This document shows, piece by piece, positions 54,119-63,882 of a stretch of 64,000 bases of DNA. Positions within the stretch are counted from its first letter, which is position 1. Each line of letters opens with the position of its first letter. Under the pieces are notes generated by a model. That model saw only the letters and a program-made list of their open reading frames with translations. It was not told where the DNA came from and did not search any database. A program made the translations under genes and the position numbers. The DNA comes from Sideroxydans sp. (lineage in GTDB: Bacteria; Pseudomonadota; Gammaproteobacteria; Burkholderiales; Gallionellaceae), in NCBI GenBank assembly GCA_011620315.1, contig WOZO01000041.1, positions 1 to 64,000 on the forward strand. The letters are read 5' to 3'.

Positions 54119-54603
54119 AAGCTGCCTGCGCATTAAGCGGACTGATGTTCGCGATGGCTTGCCATGCGGCCGACAAGTACGGCCCGTTCGACGAGATCGA
54201 ATATCAGCCGCTGAAGGAATTATGGCTGAGCACAGGGTTCGAGACCTGGCACTTCGATAGCGGGCCGGATCTGAACGGCCACAACCCGGGCTGGGGGATC
54301 GACTATCGTTTCTCGACGACGCTTTCCGTCACCGGCGGCAAGTTCTTCAACAGTGACCGGCATGATTCCAACTATCTTGGTTTGAGCTGGCAGCCGCTCG
54401 CGGCGGGCCCGTTCAGATTGGGCATGTTCGGCGGTTTGCTCGATGGTTATCCCAGAATGCAAGGTGGCGGGACTTTCCTTGCAGCAGTGCCGGTGATCAG
54501 TGCCGAATACGGTCGCATCGGCGCCAACCTCATCATCGTCCCCACCATTCAGGATCGTATCTACGGCGGGATCTCGCTGCAACTCAAACTAAAGTTGTAC
54601 TGA
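54103..54603 (+). CDS. Small exported PagP-like beta-barrel protein
   Basis: The 166 residues start with a signal peptide ending in FAMACHAADK. The mature protein has alternating strands, for example YRFSTTLSVTGGKFF, NYLGLSWQPLAAGPFRLGMF and RIYGGISLQLKLKLY at the end. Several spots recall lipid-A palmitoyltransferase PagP: ETWHFD (PagP His33 region), RHDSNYLGLSW (Asp76-Ser77) and SWQPLAAGPFRLG against WRPLADENFHLG. The order His then Asp-Ser is the same. This is only visual pattern matching. It starts within serB, overlapping by 16 bases, and overlaps the convergent GGDEF gene by 15 bases. Confidence 0.5.
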   Translation: MRSGLKAACALSGLMFAMACHAADKYGPFDEIEYQPLKELWLSTGFETWHFDSGPDLNGHNPGWGIDYRFSTTLSVTGGKFFNSDRHDSNYLGLSWQPLAAGPFRLGMFGGLLDGYPRMQGGGTFLAAVPVISAEYGRIGANLIIVPTIQDRIYGGISLQLKLKLY

Positions 54604-55356
54604 ATCGGCCCCGCTCGGCCGGAGGCTGCTTTGCGGCACCGCCACCGCTGCCCGCGATTTTTTCAGCCCCTTGTTGCGATACATCGCATCATCCGCGGCA
54701 TCGACCAACTCCATCCCGTTCACACCGTCCGCGGGATAAAAGGCGAACCCCGCGCTGACACCCAGTTCCAGTGTATGGCCGCGCACTTCGAAAGGCCGCG
54801 ACAGGGCAACCGTGATCTTGCGGATCACGCGTTCCGCGTCGGCCGTGCTTTCCGCATCGGTTAGCAGGATCGCGAATTCATCCCCGCCGATGCGCGCCAC
54901 GGTATCGCTTGCGCGTATCCCGCTCTCGATGCGCACAGCCGCCAGCTTCAGCACCACATCGCCGATGCGGTGGCCGAATCGATCATTGATGGGTTTGAAA
55001 CTATCCAGATCGAGGAAGACCACGGCGAAACTGCTCTGCTCGCGCTTGGCCACCACCAGCGCTTGCTGCAGCCTGTCGTTGAACAACTGGCGGTTGGGCA
55101 TGCCGGTCAGCGGATCGTGGTAAGCCATCTGCATCGGGCGCAACTGAAAGTTCAGCATGAAAGGGACGCAGATGAGCGCCAGCAGGGCTGCATCCGCCAT
55201 GGCGCGTATCCAGATAGGATAGCCCTGCGCTTCCATCATCGGATCGACGGTCAGCATCAGCAACATCTCTGCCAGCGCGATCAGGCCCAGCAATATGAGG
55301 AAATGGCGCATCGGAATATGCTGATTCAAACTGACTTCCCTTTCTTGACTAGCCAT
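54589..55356 (-). CDS. Membrane diguanylate cyclase (GGDEF)
   Basis: From ATG 55356 the protein has 255 residues. Two transmembrane segments (LILLGLIALAEMLLMLTV and MADAALLALICVPFMLNF) cover about residues 18-70. The GGDEF domain follows: DPLTGMPNRQLFNDRL, VFLDLDSFKPINDRFGHRIG, VARIGGDEFAILLTDAEST, with RASD as inhibitory site five residues before. There is no sensor domain beyond the two helices, so it may be a basal cyclase. The exact start is uncertain; ATGs at 55395 and 55311 are alternatives. Its 3' end overlaps the PagP-like gene on the other strand. Confidence 0.85.
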   Translation of the reverse strand: MASQEREVSLNQHIPMRHFLILLGLIALAEMLLMLTVDPMMEAQGYPIWIRAMADAALLALICVPFMLNFQLRPMQMAYHDPLTGMPNRQLFNDRLQQALVVAKREQSSFAVVFLDLDSFKPINDRFGHRIGDVVLKLAAVRIESGIRASDTVARIGGDEFAILLTDAESTADAERVIRKITVALSRPFEVRGHTLELGVSAGFAFYPADGVNGMELVDAADDAMYRNKGLKKSRAAVAVPQSSLRPSGADSVQL

Positions 55357-55507
55357 CGGGCTCTTTTTTGCAGACTCTACGCACATTGGATACAAACAAA
55401 CACCCCTTGATTACATCGGGAATTAGACTCTGAAAAAAGCATCGCCGCCATGCCCCGATTGGGCTATCGTTGCATACCGGAATCACGCACCAAAAGGCAT
55501 CCCTCAC

Positions 55508-58500
55508 ATGACGCAAGAGATCAGCACCGAAGTCCTCCTCGAAAAATACGCGGAAGCCGACGAGAACACGGTGCAGGACGTGCGCCGCCGCGTGGCGCGC
55601 GGACTGGCGCAGGCCGAGAAGCCGGACCAGCGCGCGCAATGGGAAGAGACCTTCTTCCAAGCTCAAGAAAATGGTTTCGTTCCCGCCGGCCGCATCAACT
55701 CCGCCGCCGGACTCAACATGCAGGCCACGCTGATCAACTGTTTCGTGCAACCGGTGGGCGACGCCATCTCCGGCTTCAGCGACGGTCGACCCGGCATCTA
55801 CGACGCGCTGCAGCAGGCCGCCGAGACCATGCGCCGTGGCGGCGGTGTGGGCTACGACTTCTCCGCGATCCGCCCCGAAGGCGCGCACGTCAAAGGCACC
55901 AACTCGCGCGCTTCCGGCCCCATTTCCTACATGCGCGTGTTCGACCGTTCCTGCGAGACGGTTGAGTCTGCCGGCGCGCGGCGCGGTGCGCAGATGGGCG
56001 TGCTGCGCTGCGACCATCCCGACATCGAAAGATTCATCAGCGCCAAGGACAAGGGCGACCTGCGCAACTTCAACATCTCGGTCGGCGTCACCGACGCGTT
56101 GATGCGGGCGGTGGAGAAGGACGAGGAATTCGAGCTGGTGCACGCCGCCGAACCCTCCGCTGCCCTCAAGGAAGCCGGTGCCACGCGGCGTGCCGACGGC
56201 AAGTGGGTGTATCGCAAAGTGCGCGCCACCGACCTGTGGAAACAGATCATCGAAAGCACCTACGACCATGCCGAACCGGGCGTGCTGTTCATCGACCTGA
56301 TGAACCGCGACAACAACCTGTCGTATTGCGAAGTGATCGAAGCGACCAACCCGTGCGTTACGGCGGATGCCTGGGTGATGACACGCGACGGCGCGCGACA
56401 AGTGCGCGATCTGATCGGCCAGTCCTTCGAAGCTGTCGTAAACGGCAAGTGCTACCCGACCGAATCGCAGGGCTTCTTCCTCACCGGCCACAAACCGGTG
56501 CTGCGCCTGAACACCCGCGAAGGCCATAGCCTGCGCCTGACCGCCGACCATCAAGTACTGCGCGTATCCAGAATGACACGCTACGTGCGCGAAACGGAAT
56601 GGGTCAAAGCGGGAGAACTGATATCCGGTGACCAAGTCGTGCTGCACGACCATCGCGCCCCGCATACCTGGGGCGGTACACACACCGAAGCCGAGGGGTA
56701 TCTGATCGGCCTGCTGATCGGCGATGGCACACTGAAATCAGACAAGGCCGTGCTGAGCGTATGGGATGCAGCCGCGCTGAAACAAGCCAACGGTGAAGAC
56801 ATACAACCATCGAACGCTATCGCCAGCGTGATGCTGGCGGCAGCGCAGGCCGCACGCACACTGCCGCATCGTGCCGACTTTAATGGCTGGCAGCGACCAG
56901 TAGACGGACGCGGCGAATTCAGGCTGGCGACAGGCGCATTGCGTTCGCTGGCGTTGCAACTGGGGCTGTCGCCCGGCAACAAACGCTTCACGCCCGCGAT
57001 GGAGAATGCCTCATCCGATTTCTACCGGGGCGCATTGCGCGGCATGTTCGACGCCGATGGCTCCGTGCAAGGAACGCAGGAAAACGAGCTTTGTCAAAGA
57101 CAAAGCGAGTTTCGGCGCAGCCACAAAGGCATCAGCGTCCGCCTGACGCAGACCGACCTCGGAAACCTGCAAACCGTGCAGCGCATGCTGCAACGGCTAG
57201 GCATCGTGTCGACCATCTATCAGGATCGCCGCCCGGCAGGCATGAAGCGATTGCCGGACGGCAAAGGCAGCGCGAAAGAATATGCCTGCCAGGCGCTGCA
57301 CGAACTCATCATCAGCGGCGACAACCTCGCGCGCTACGCGGAACGCATCGGCTTTGCAGACAGCGACAAGATGGACAAGCTCAGCGTTTCTCTGGCGAGC
57401 TATAAGCGCAAGCAGAATGCGGAACGCTTCGTCGCCACCGTCGAATCACTGGAAGAGGATGGCGAGGAAGATGTGTATGACGTGACCGTGGCCGAGGTGC
57501 ATGCTTTCGATGCCAACGGTTTGTACGTGCACAACTGCGCCGAGCAACCCCTCCCACCCTACGGCTGCTGCTGCCTCGGTTCCATCGACCTGACGCGCAT
57601 GGTGAAAGCGCCATTCTCCAATCAGGCAGGTTTCAATCACGAGCCGTTCAAGCAACTGGTGCGCACCTCGGTGCGCATGTTGGACAACGTACTGGACGTG
57701 ACCGCATGGCCGTTGCCGGAGCAGCAGCAGGAGGCGCGCAGCAAGCGCCGTGTCGGTCTGGGTTTCACCGGATTGGGCGATGCGCTGGCGATGTTGGGCC
57801 TGCGTTACGACACTGGCGAGGCGCGCGCCTTCGCCGCCGACATCACGCGCATCATGCGCGACGAGGCCTATTCCGCCTCGGTGGAACTGGCGCAGGAGCG
57901 CGGCAAGTTCCCGCTGCTGGATGCGGGGCAATACTTGGCTGCGCCGCGCTTCGCCTCGCGCCTGCCGGACGAGTTGAAAGGCAAGATACGCAAGCACGGC
58001 ATCCGCAATAGCCACCTGCTTTCCATCGCGCCCACCGGCACCATCTCGCTGGCCTTCGCCGACAACGCTTCGAACGGCATCGAGCCGCCCTTCTCCTGGT
58101 TCTACACGCGCAAGAAGCGCATGCCGGACGGCACCACCAAGGACTATTCGGTGGAAGACCACGCCTGGCGTCTGTACAAGAAACTGGGCGGCGACACTAA
58201 CAAACTGCCGGGGTCGTTCGTCACTGCGCTGGAGATCAGTGCCATCGACCACATGAAGATGGTGGCCGCCGTCGCGCCGTTCATCGACACCTCGATCAGC
58301 AAGACGGTGAACGTGCCGGCCGACTATCCCTACGAGGATTTCAAGGACCTGTACACCGAAGCATGGAAGGCCGGACTGAAAGGTCTGGCGACCTATCGCC
58401 CGAACAGCGTTCTGGGCTCGGTGCTGTCGGTCACGCCGGAGCCGAAAACGGACGAACAACCGCAGGATTTCGTGTTCGACCAGGACAGGCGCATCGAACT

Positions 58501-59515
58501 GGAAGCCGCGCCCACGCCGGCGCTGGCCTCCTTGCGCTGGCCGGGCCGCCCCAAGTTGCCCGCCGGCAGCGAAGGCTGGGTATCGCAGGTGGTGAAACAT
58601 CCGCTGGGCAGCTTCGTGGCCTTCGTTTCGCACACCTCGAACGGCTGCAACCATCCGTTCGAAGTCTGGGTGAACGGCTCCGAGCAGCCGCGCGGACTCG
58701 GCGCGCTTGCGAAGTCGCTGTCGATGGACATGCGCACGCGCGACCCGGTGTGGATACGCATGAAGCTGGAGATGCTGACCAAGACCGCGGGCGACGACGC
58801 CTTCGACATGCCGATGCCGCCCGACGGCGAGATGAAGCGCATGCCCAGCCTGGTCGCCGCGTTCGCGCACCTGCTGAAATACCGCATCGAGGCGCTGGGC
58901 GCGCTGGAGATCACCGAAGGCGTGACCACGCCGATGATGGACGCGCTGTTCGCAAAGAAGGAACCGAAGACCGGCACCGACGGCACGATGAGCTGGACCG
59001 TGGACATCGCCAACGCCGGCACCGGCGACGACTTCGTGCTGGGCCTGAAGGAACTGGTGCTGCCCGACGGCCAGCGCCGTCCCTACTCGATGTGGCTGTC
59101 CGGCGTGTATCCGCGCGCACTGGACGGGCTGTGCAAGGTGCTCAGTCTGGACATGCGCGTGATCGACCCGGCCTGGATCGGCATGAAGCTGCGCAAGCTG
59201 CTCAACTTCGGCGAACCGCTGGGCGACTTCATGGCGCGCGTGCCGGGCGGCATGAAGATGGAGAGCTACCCCTCGACGGTGTCGTACGTCGCCAAGCTCA
59301 TCATCCACCGCTACGCCATGCTCGGCATCCTCGACGAACACGGCTATCCGGTGCAGCAGATGGGCGTGCTGGAAATCCCCGAAGGGCAGATCAAACCCAC
59401 CACCGTCAAACCGATGACCGGCAAGCACTGCAAGGAATGCGGCAACGCCACGCTGATCAAGAAGGACGGCTGCGAGTTCTGCACCAGTTGCGGCGCGATC
59501 GGCGCGTGCGGCTAA
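55508..59515 (+). CDS. nrdJ: Class II (adenosylcobalamin) ribonucleotide reductase with intein
   Basis: NrdJ reduces ribonucleotides to deoxyribonucleotides with a B12-generated thiyl radical. The 1335-residue precursor splices to 941. Extein 1 (1-282) has [12 protein letters not shown]-type text around the first active Cys (TLINCFVQP), [15 protein letters not shown] and [14 protein letters not shown]. Extein 2 begins [12 protein letters not shown], the radical Cys. [13 protein letters not shown] and [20 protein letters not shown] follow. Two TSCPD-like copies lie near 1035-1125 and 1155-1270 ([20 protein letters not shown]). The tail is a zinc ribbon, [20 protein letters not shown]. No B12 riboswitch is visible upstream, and no partner reductase genes are nearby. 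Confidence 0.95.
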   Translation: MTQEISTEVLLEKYAEADENTVQDVRRRVARGLAQAEKPDQRAQWEETFFQAQENGFVPAGRINSAAGLNMQATLINCFVQPVGDAISGFSDGRPGIYDALQQAAETMRRGGGVGYDFSAIRPEGAHVKGTNSRASGPISYMRVFDRSCETVESAGARRGAQMGVLRCDHPDIERFISAKDKGDLRNFNISVGVTDALMRAVEKDEEFELVHAAEPSAALKEAGATRRADGKWVYRKVRATDLWKQIIESTYDHAEPGVLFIDLMNRDNNLSYCEVIEATNPCVTADAWVMTRDGARQVRDLIGQSFEAVVNGKCYPTESQGFFLTGHKPVLRLNTREGHSLRLTADHQVLRVSRMTRYVRETEWVKAGELISGDQVVLHDHRAPHTWGGTHTEAEGYLIGLLIGDGTLKSDKAVLSVWDAAALKQANGEDIQPSNAIASVMLAAAQAARTLPHRADFNGWQRPVDGRGEFRLATGALRSLALQLGLSPGNKRFTPAMENASSDFYRGALRGMFDADGSVQGTQENELCQRQSEFRRSHKGISVRLTQTDLGNLQTVQRMLQRLGIVSTIYQDRRPAGMKRLPDGKGSAKEYACQALHELIISGDNLARYAERIGFADSDKMDKLSVSLASYKRKQNAERFVATVESLEEDGEEDVYDVTVAEVHAFDANGLYVHNCAEQPLPPYGCCCLGSIDLTRMVKAPFSNQAGFNHEPFKQLVRTSVRMLDNVLDVTAWPLPEQQQEARSKRRVGLGFTGLGDALAMLGLRYDTGEARAFAADITRIMRDEAYSASVELAQERGKFPLLDAGQYLAAPRFASRLPDELKGKIRKHGIRNSHLLSIAPTGTISLAFADNASNGIEPPFSWFYTRKKRMPDGTTKDYSVEDHAWRLYKKLGGDTNKLPGSFVTALEISAIDHMKMVAAVAPFIDTSISKTVNVPADYPYEDFKDLYTEAWKAGLKGLATYRPNSVLGSVLSVTPEPKTDEQPQDFVFDQDRRIELEAAPTPALASLRWPGRPKLPAGSEGWVSQVVKHPLGSFVAFVSHTSNGCNHPFEVWVNGSEQPRGLGALAKSLSMDMRTRDPVWIRMKLEMLTKTAGDDAFDMPMPPDGEMKRMPSLVAAFAHLLKYRIEALGALEITEGVTTPMMDALFAKKEPKTGTDGTMSWTVDIANAGTGDDFVLGLKELVLPDGQRRPYSMWLSGVYPRALDGLCKVLSLDMRVIDPAWIGMKLRKLLNFGEPLGDFMARVPGGMKMESYPSTVSYVAKLIIHRYAMLGILDEHGYPVQQMGVLEIPEGQIKPTTVKPMTGKHCKECGNATLIKKDGCEFCTSCGAIGACG
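56354..57535 (+). mobile_element. LAGLIDADG homing-endonuclease intein in NrdJ
   Basis: The intein is 394 residues, codons 283-676. It starts with Cys1 ([20 protein letters not shown]). Block B is [13 protein letters not shown]. The two endonuclease motifs are [12 protein letters not shown] near intein residue 115 and [16 protein letters not shown] near 223. Block F is [20 protein letters not shown], and block G ends VHN before Cys+1. The splice chemistry residues (Cys1, block B Thr-His, penultimate His, Asn, Cys+1) are all present. Cys+1 is the catalytic radical cysteine of the reductase. Confidence 0.93.
57082..57112. repeat. Short imperfect palindrome inside the intein
   Basis: AAACGAGCTTTGTC is answered after AAA by GACAAAGCGAGTTT, 12 of 14 pairs. 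It encodes the stretch [10 protein letters not shown], which looks inserted between the DADG motif and the SVRLTQTDL strand. Confidence 0.5.
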
Positions 59516-59600
59516 TCCGCAAACAATCCAAGGTTGAACGTGCCGCCCGGGTGCGGTACGGTCCGGCTTCACGCTCACCCACCAAACATCTGCCGCAAAT

Positions 59601-60437
59601 ATGATTCGCCTCTGCCTTATATCCTGCCTGCTGTTCTTTTCCCTGTCTCTGTCCGCACATGCCGGCCTGCCATTGGCATCCAACGTACCCGGCGGCATCG
59701 CCATCATTCCACTGGGCGCTGTCGTCGAGCATGCACCGCCGCCCCGGGCATGGCTGAAAGAACAGCCGATCCTCGTGACGGCGGATAAAGGCAAGTGGTT
59801 CGCGGTGGTCGGTCTGCCACTGGACATGAAAACCGGCGTGCATACACTGCACGCCAAATTGAATGAAGAAACGATGTCGGTCGCATTCAAGGTCAAGCCC
59901 AAGAAATATCCCGAGCAGCACATCACCCTGAAAGACAAAGGCAAGGTGGAACTCTCCGAAGAAGACGCGAAACGGGCAGTCGGCGAGATCGCGCTCATCA
60001 AGCAACTCAAGTTGCACTGGCAGCCGAGTGCGGACACCGACCCCGCTTTCATCCTGCCCGCGCAAGGCAGACTGTCCGGCAAGTTCGGCTCACGCCGAGT
60101 ATTCAACGGACAACCGCGCGCACCGCATGCGGGTATCGATGTGGCGGTAGGCAAAGGCACGCAGGTCGTTGCCAGCTCCCGTGCCAAGGTGCTCGCGGTC
60201 GGTGATTATTTCTTCAACGGCAAGACCATCTTCCTGGACCACGGCAACGGCCTCATCACCATGTACTGCCATCTGGATCGCATCGACGTCAGCGACAACG
60301 AAGCAGTGCGCAAAGGACAACGGATCGGCCTGTCCGGCATGACCGGCCGCGCCACCGGTCCGCACCTGCACTGGAGCGTGATCCTCAACGGCGCGATGGT
60401 CGATCCCAAGCTGTTCCTGCCGCGCCGCCCGCAGTAG
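59601..60437 (+). CDS. M23 family metallopeptidase (LytM domain)
   Basis: This exported 278-residue endopeptidase cuts peptidoglycan cross-links. A signal peptide ends FSLSLSAHAG. An N-terminal beta domain of about 110 residues (LPLASNVPGGIAIIPLG) precedes a linker. The LytM domain has GKFGSRRVFNGQPRAPHAGI with the first zinc ligand His and then Asp, VLAVGDYFFNGKTIFLDHGN, and the HxH motif TGPHLHWSVILNGAMVDP. All zinc ligands are present, so it should be active, unlike EnvC/NlpD-type regulators. It is 85 bases after nrdJ with no obvious functional link. Confidence 0.9.
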   Translation: MIRLCLISCLLFFSLSLSAHAGLPLASNVPGGIAIIPLGAVVEHAPPPRAWLKEQPILVTADKGKWFAVVGLPLDMKTGVHTLHAKLNEETMSVAFKVKPKKYPEQHITLKDKGKVELSEEDAKRAVGEIALIKQLKLHWQPSADTDPAFILPAQGRLSGKFGSRRVFNGQPRAPHAGIDVAVGKGTQVVASSRAKVLAVGDYFFNGKTIFLDHGNGLITMYCHLDRIDVSDNEAVRKGQRIGLSGMTGRATGPHLHWSVILNGAMVDPKLFLPRRPQ

Positions 60438-60451
60438 CGACATCGCCGCAA

Positions 60452-60472
60452 GGCCCCGCTTCGCGTGGGGCC
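60452..60472 (+). terminator. Hairpin after the peptidase gene
   Basis: GGCCCC and GGGGCC flank a 9-base loop that can pair further (GC-TTC-GC). There is no T-tract after the stem, so the terminator call is tentative. Confidence 0.45.
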
Positions 60473-60620
60473 AATGGTGTAAACTCCGCCGCACATCACA
60501 CCATTACAGGCGCGGGCGGCAAACGTCCGGATCGCGCCGAACCGGAGAGAGTAAGCTTCATGTCATGCAATCCATTGCGGCTGGCGCGCACCTGCCGCCG
60601 AACCTAGACGCGGGGTGTCA

Positions 60621-63600
60621 ATGAACCCATCCGTCCCCTCAGAACATGCCGGCCATACCGGAGTCGCCCGCGCGCTGACCTGGCGCTATGCCATCGCGCT
60701 CGCGCTGGTGGCGACGCTGTCCACGGCGGCGTGGATCAGCCTCGATCTGGTGATCACCGAACAGAAGAGCACGGCGGCGGTGGTCAACGTCAGCGGACGC
60801 CAGCGCATGCTGAGCCAGCGCACCGCACTGTTCTCCAACCTGCTGACCGATGCGCGCAAGAACGAGCGACCGGCCTTCCGCGCCAAGCTGCAGGAAGCCA
60901 TTGCCCTGATGGACGTCTCGCACCAGGGGCTCACACATGGCAATGCGGAAATGGGACTGCCCGGCATCCTGTCGCCGACCGTGCGCGCCATGTATTTCAA
61001 CGGCCCGCACGCGCTCGACACGCAGGTGGAGACCTACATCAAGGCGGTGCGCGAGCTGCTGCAGTTGGATGACGGCGCGCTGCAGCACGACCACCCGCTG
61101 CTGCAATACATCACGCGCACCGCGCCGGGTCCGCTGGTCGCCGCGCTGGACGACATGGTGCAGCAGTACCAGCTGGAGGGCGAGACAGCGGTCGCGCGCC
61201 TGAAACAGGCCGAGACCCTGTTCTGGGGGAGCACCCTGCTGTTGCTGCTGCTGGAAGCGGTCCTGATCTTCCACCCGTTCACCCGCCATGTGCGGACCAT
61301 CATCGGCAAGCTGCAGCAGGTGACCGACGAACTGCGCCTGCATCAGGAACACCTGGAGGAACTGGTGCGCCGGCGCACGCGGGAACTGGAACAGCAAAGC
61401 AAGGAACTGGCCGAGAGCGAGGAGAAGTTCCGCCTGATCGGCACCTTCGCCAAGGACGCCATCGTCATCGTCGGCCCGGACGAGTTGATCATGTACTGGA
61501 ATCCGGCCGCCGAGCAGATTTTCGGCCATGCCGCCGCCGACGCAATGGGACAGAACCTGCATGGGCTGCTGACACCGGAAAGTGAACGCGAACGGGCGCA
61601 TAACGCCTTCAGCCGCTTCCGCCACAGCGGCGAAGGCAAGCTCATCGGCACCACGTTCGAGATCAGCACGCTGCGCAAAAACGGCAACGAGTTCCCGGTC
61701 GAACTGTCCATCTCCGCCTTCCGCCTGCACGGAAGCTGGCATGCACTGGGCCTGATCCGCGACATCACCGAACGCAAGCTGGCGGAGGACGCACTGCGCC
61801 AGCAGAAGCAGTTCCTGGACGACATCATCAACAGCCTGCCCGGCATCTTTTACATGCTGGATGCCGACGCGCACTTCGTGCGGGTGAATCCGCTGTTCCT
61901 GCAGGTGACCGGCCACACGCAGCAGGAACTCGACCGCATGACGGCGCTGGACCTGTTCGAGGGCGACGACCAGGCGCTGATCGCGCAGCGCATGCAGGAG
62001 GCGTTCCTCAACGGTTCCGCCTCGGCCGAGGCGGAGCTCGTGCTCAAGTCTGGGCAGAAGGTCCCCTACTACTTCACCGGTCATCTCAGCCGCAGAGACG
62101 ACCGTGCCTACCTGGTCGGCATCGGCACCGACATCACCGAGCGCAAGCGCTCGGAGGACGCGTTGCGCATCACCGCCAGCGTGTTCGACAACAGCCGGGA
62201 AGCCGTCCTGATCACCGATACCGACAACGACATCCTCGACGTCAACCAGGCCTTCCTCGACATCACCGGCTACAGCCGTGCGGAAGTGCTGGGCAAAAAT
62301 CCGCGCCTGCTCAGTTCTGGCCACCACGACCGCGACTTCTATGCCGCCATGTGGCAGACCCTGCGGCGGGAGCGCGGCTGGCGCGGCGAGATCTGGAACC
62401 GGCGCAAGTCGGGCGAGATCTACGCCGAGCTGCTGTCCATCTCGGCCATCTGCGACGGCGACGGCAAGGTGCAGCGCTACGTCGGCGTATTCTCCGACAT
62501 CAGCCACCTGAAGGCGCACGAGGCCGAGCTCAGCCGCATCGCGCATTACGACGCGCTGACCGGCATCCCCAACCGCGTGCTGCTCGCCGACCGCATGAAG
62601 CAGGCCATCGCGCAGGCCGCGCGCGAGCAGAACATGGTGGCAGTGTGCTATCTCGATCTGGACGGTTTCAAACACATCAACGACACGCTGGGGCACGACG
62701 CCGGCGACCAGGTGCTGGTCGAGATCGCCGACCGCATCGGCAAGACCCTGCGCGGCGGCGACACCGTGGCGCGTTTGGGCGGCGACGAGTTCGTGGTGGT
62801 GCTGCTCGGGCTGGAGAAGGGCGAGGAATGCATGGCCACGCTGGAACGGCTGCTGGCCGCCATCGCCGAACCCATGCAGGTCAAGGAACAGACGCTGGCG
62901 CTGAGCACCAGCATCGGCGTCAGCATCTACCCGCTGGACGACGAGGACCCGGACACCCTGCTGCGCCATGCCGACCAGGCCATGTACGTGGCCAAACAAT
63001 CGGGCAAGAACCGTTTCCACATCTACGACCCTGCGCTGGGCATGCGCACGCGCAGCCAGCATGCCCTGCTCAACAGCATCCGCGAGGCGCTGGAGCGGCA
63101 GCAGTTCGAGCTGCATTACCAGCCCAAGATCGACCTGCGCACGCGCCGCCTGGCCGGTGCCGAAGCGCTAATCCGCTGGCGCCACCCGACGCGCGGCCTG
63201 CTGTTCCCGGCCGAGTTCCTGCGCCCCATCGAGAACACCGAGCTCGACATCGAGATCGGCGACTGGGTGATTGCCAGCGCGCTGGCCCAGCTTGACCGCT
63301 GGCGGCAGGACGGACTGGACATCGAGGTCAGCATCAACATCTCGGCCCACCACCTGGAGTCGCGCAATTTCGTCGGCCAGCTGCAACAGCAGCTGGCGCA
63401 ATATCCCGACCTGCCACAAGATAGGCTACAGATCGAAGTGCTGGAGACGGCCGCGCTGAACGACATCGCCATCGTGCGCGACGTGATCGGGGCCTGCCGC
63501 AAGTTCGGCGTGCGCTTCGCGCTGGACGATTTCGGCACCGGCTACTCCTCGCTGTCCTACCTGAGCGGGCTGCCGGTGGACGTGCTCAAGATCGACCAGT

Positions 63601-63818
63601 CCTTCGTGCGCGACATGCTGGAAGACAAAGGCGACCACGCCATCGTGCAGGGCATCATCGGCTTGGCGCACGCGTTCGGCCGGCAGATCGTGGCCGAGGG
63701 CATCGAGACCGAGGCGCACTACCGCGCCCTGCTCGACATGGGCTGCAGCCACGGCCAGGGTTACCTAATCGCGCGCCCGATGGCGGCCGACGAACTGCGC
63801 CGCTGGAGCTTCGACTGA
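60621..63818 (+). CDS. PilJ-type sensor PAS-GGDEF-EAL c-di-GMP protein
   Basis: The 1065 residues have TM1 (about 16-40), then a periplasmic PilJ-N-type four-helix domain starting VVNVSGRQRMLSQRTALFSN, which in related proteins senses nitrate or pilus state, and TM2 (about 198-216). A coiled coil (225-265) and three PAS modules (about 265-635) follow. The GGDEF is VARLGGDEFVVVLLG near 717 with RGGD as I-site. The EAL is GAEALIRWRHPTRG near 845, with DDFGTGYSSLSYLSGLPVDV and VAEGIETEAHYRAL. Both activities seem intact. A GTG at 60615 is an alternative start. Its stop overlaps a 22-codon frame leading to the next HDOD gene. Confidence 0.9.
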   Translation: MNPSVPSEHAGHTGVARALTWRYAIALALVATLSTAAWISLDLVITEQKSTAAVVNVSGRQRMLSQRTALFSNLLTDARKNERPAFRAKLQEAIALMDVSHQGLTHGNAEMGLPGILSPTVRAMYFNGPHALDTQVETYIKAVRELLQLDDGALQHDHPLLQYITRTAPGPLVAALDDMVQQYQLEGETAVARLKQAETLFWGSTLLLLLLEAVLIFHPFTRHVRTIIGKLQQVTDELRLHQEHLEELVRRRTRELEQQSKELAESEEKFRLIGTFAKDAIVIVGPDELIMYWNPAAEQIFGHAAADAMGQNLHGLLTPESERERAHNAFSRFRHSGEGKLIGTTFEISTLRKNGNEFPVELSISAFRLHGSWHALGLIRDITERKLAEDALRQQKQFLDDIINSLPGIFYMLDADAHFVRVNPLFLQVTGHTQQELDRMTALDLFEGDDQALIAQRMQEAFLNGSASAEAELVLKSGQKVPYYFTGHLSRRDDRAYLVGIGTDITERKRSEDALRITASVFDNSREAVLITDTDNDILDVNQAFLDITGYSRAEVLGKNPRLLSSGHHDRDFYAAMWQTLRRERGWRGEIWNRRKSGEIYAELLSISAICDGDGKVQRYVGVFSDISHLKAHEAELSRIAHYDALTGIPNRVLLADRMKQAIAQAAREQNMVAVCYLDLDGFKHINDTLGHDAGDQVLVEIADRIGKTLRGGDTVARLGGDEFVVVLLGLEKGEECMATLERLLAAIAEPMQVKEQTLALSTSIGVSIYPLDDEDPDTLLRHADQAMYVAKQSGKNRFHIYDPALGMRTRSQHALLNSIREALERQQFELHYQPKIDLRTRRLAGAEALIRWRHPTRGLLFPAEFLRPIENTELDIEIGDWVIASALAQLDRWRQDGLDIEVSINISAHHLESRNFVGQLQQQLAQYPDLPQDRLQIEVLETAALNDIAIVRDVIGACRKFGVRFALDDFGTGYSSLSYLSGLPVDVLKIDQSFVRDMLEDKGDHAIVQGIIGLAHAFGRQIVAEGIETEAHYRALLDMGCSHGQGYLIARPMAADELRRWSFD

Positions 63819-63882
63819 TGAAGACCCTGTCGACACAACCGGCGCGTGCCGCAGCGCGCGGTGCCACAAAAAAGGAACAACC

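Noticed and set aside
55396-55507. Cobalamin riboswitch or NrdR boxes upstream of nrdJ
   Set aside because: I looked for the B12 box and for paired NrdR-type AT-rich boxes and saw neither in the 112-base gap.
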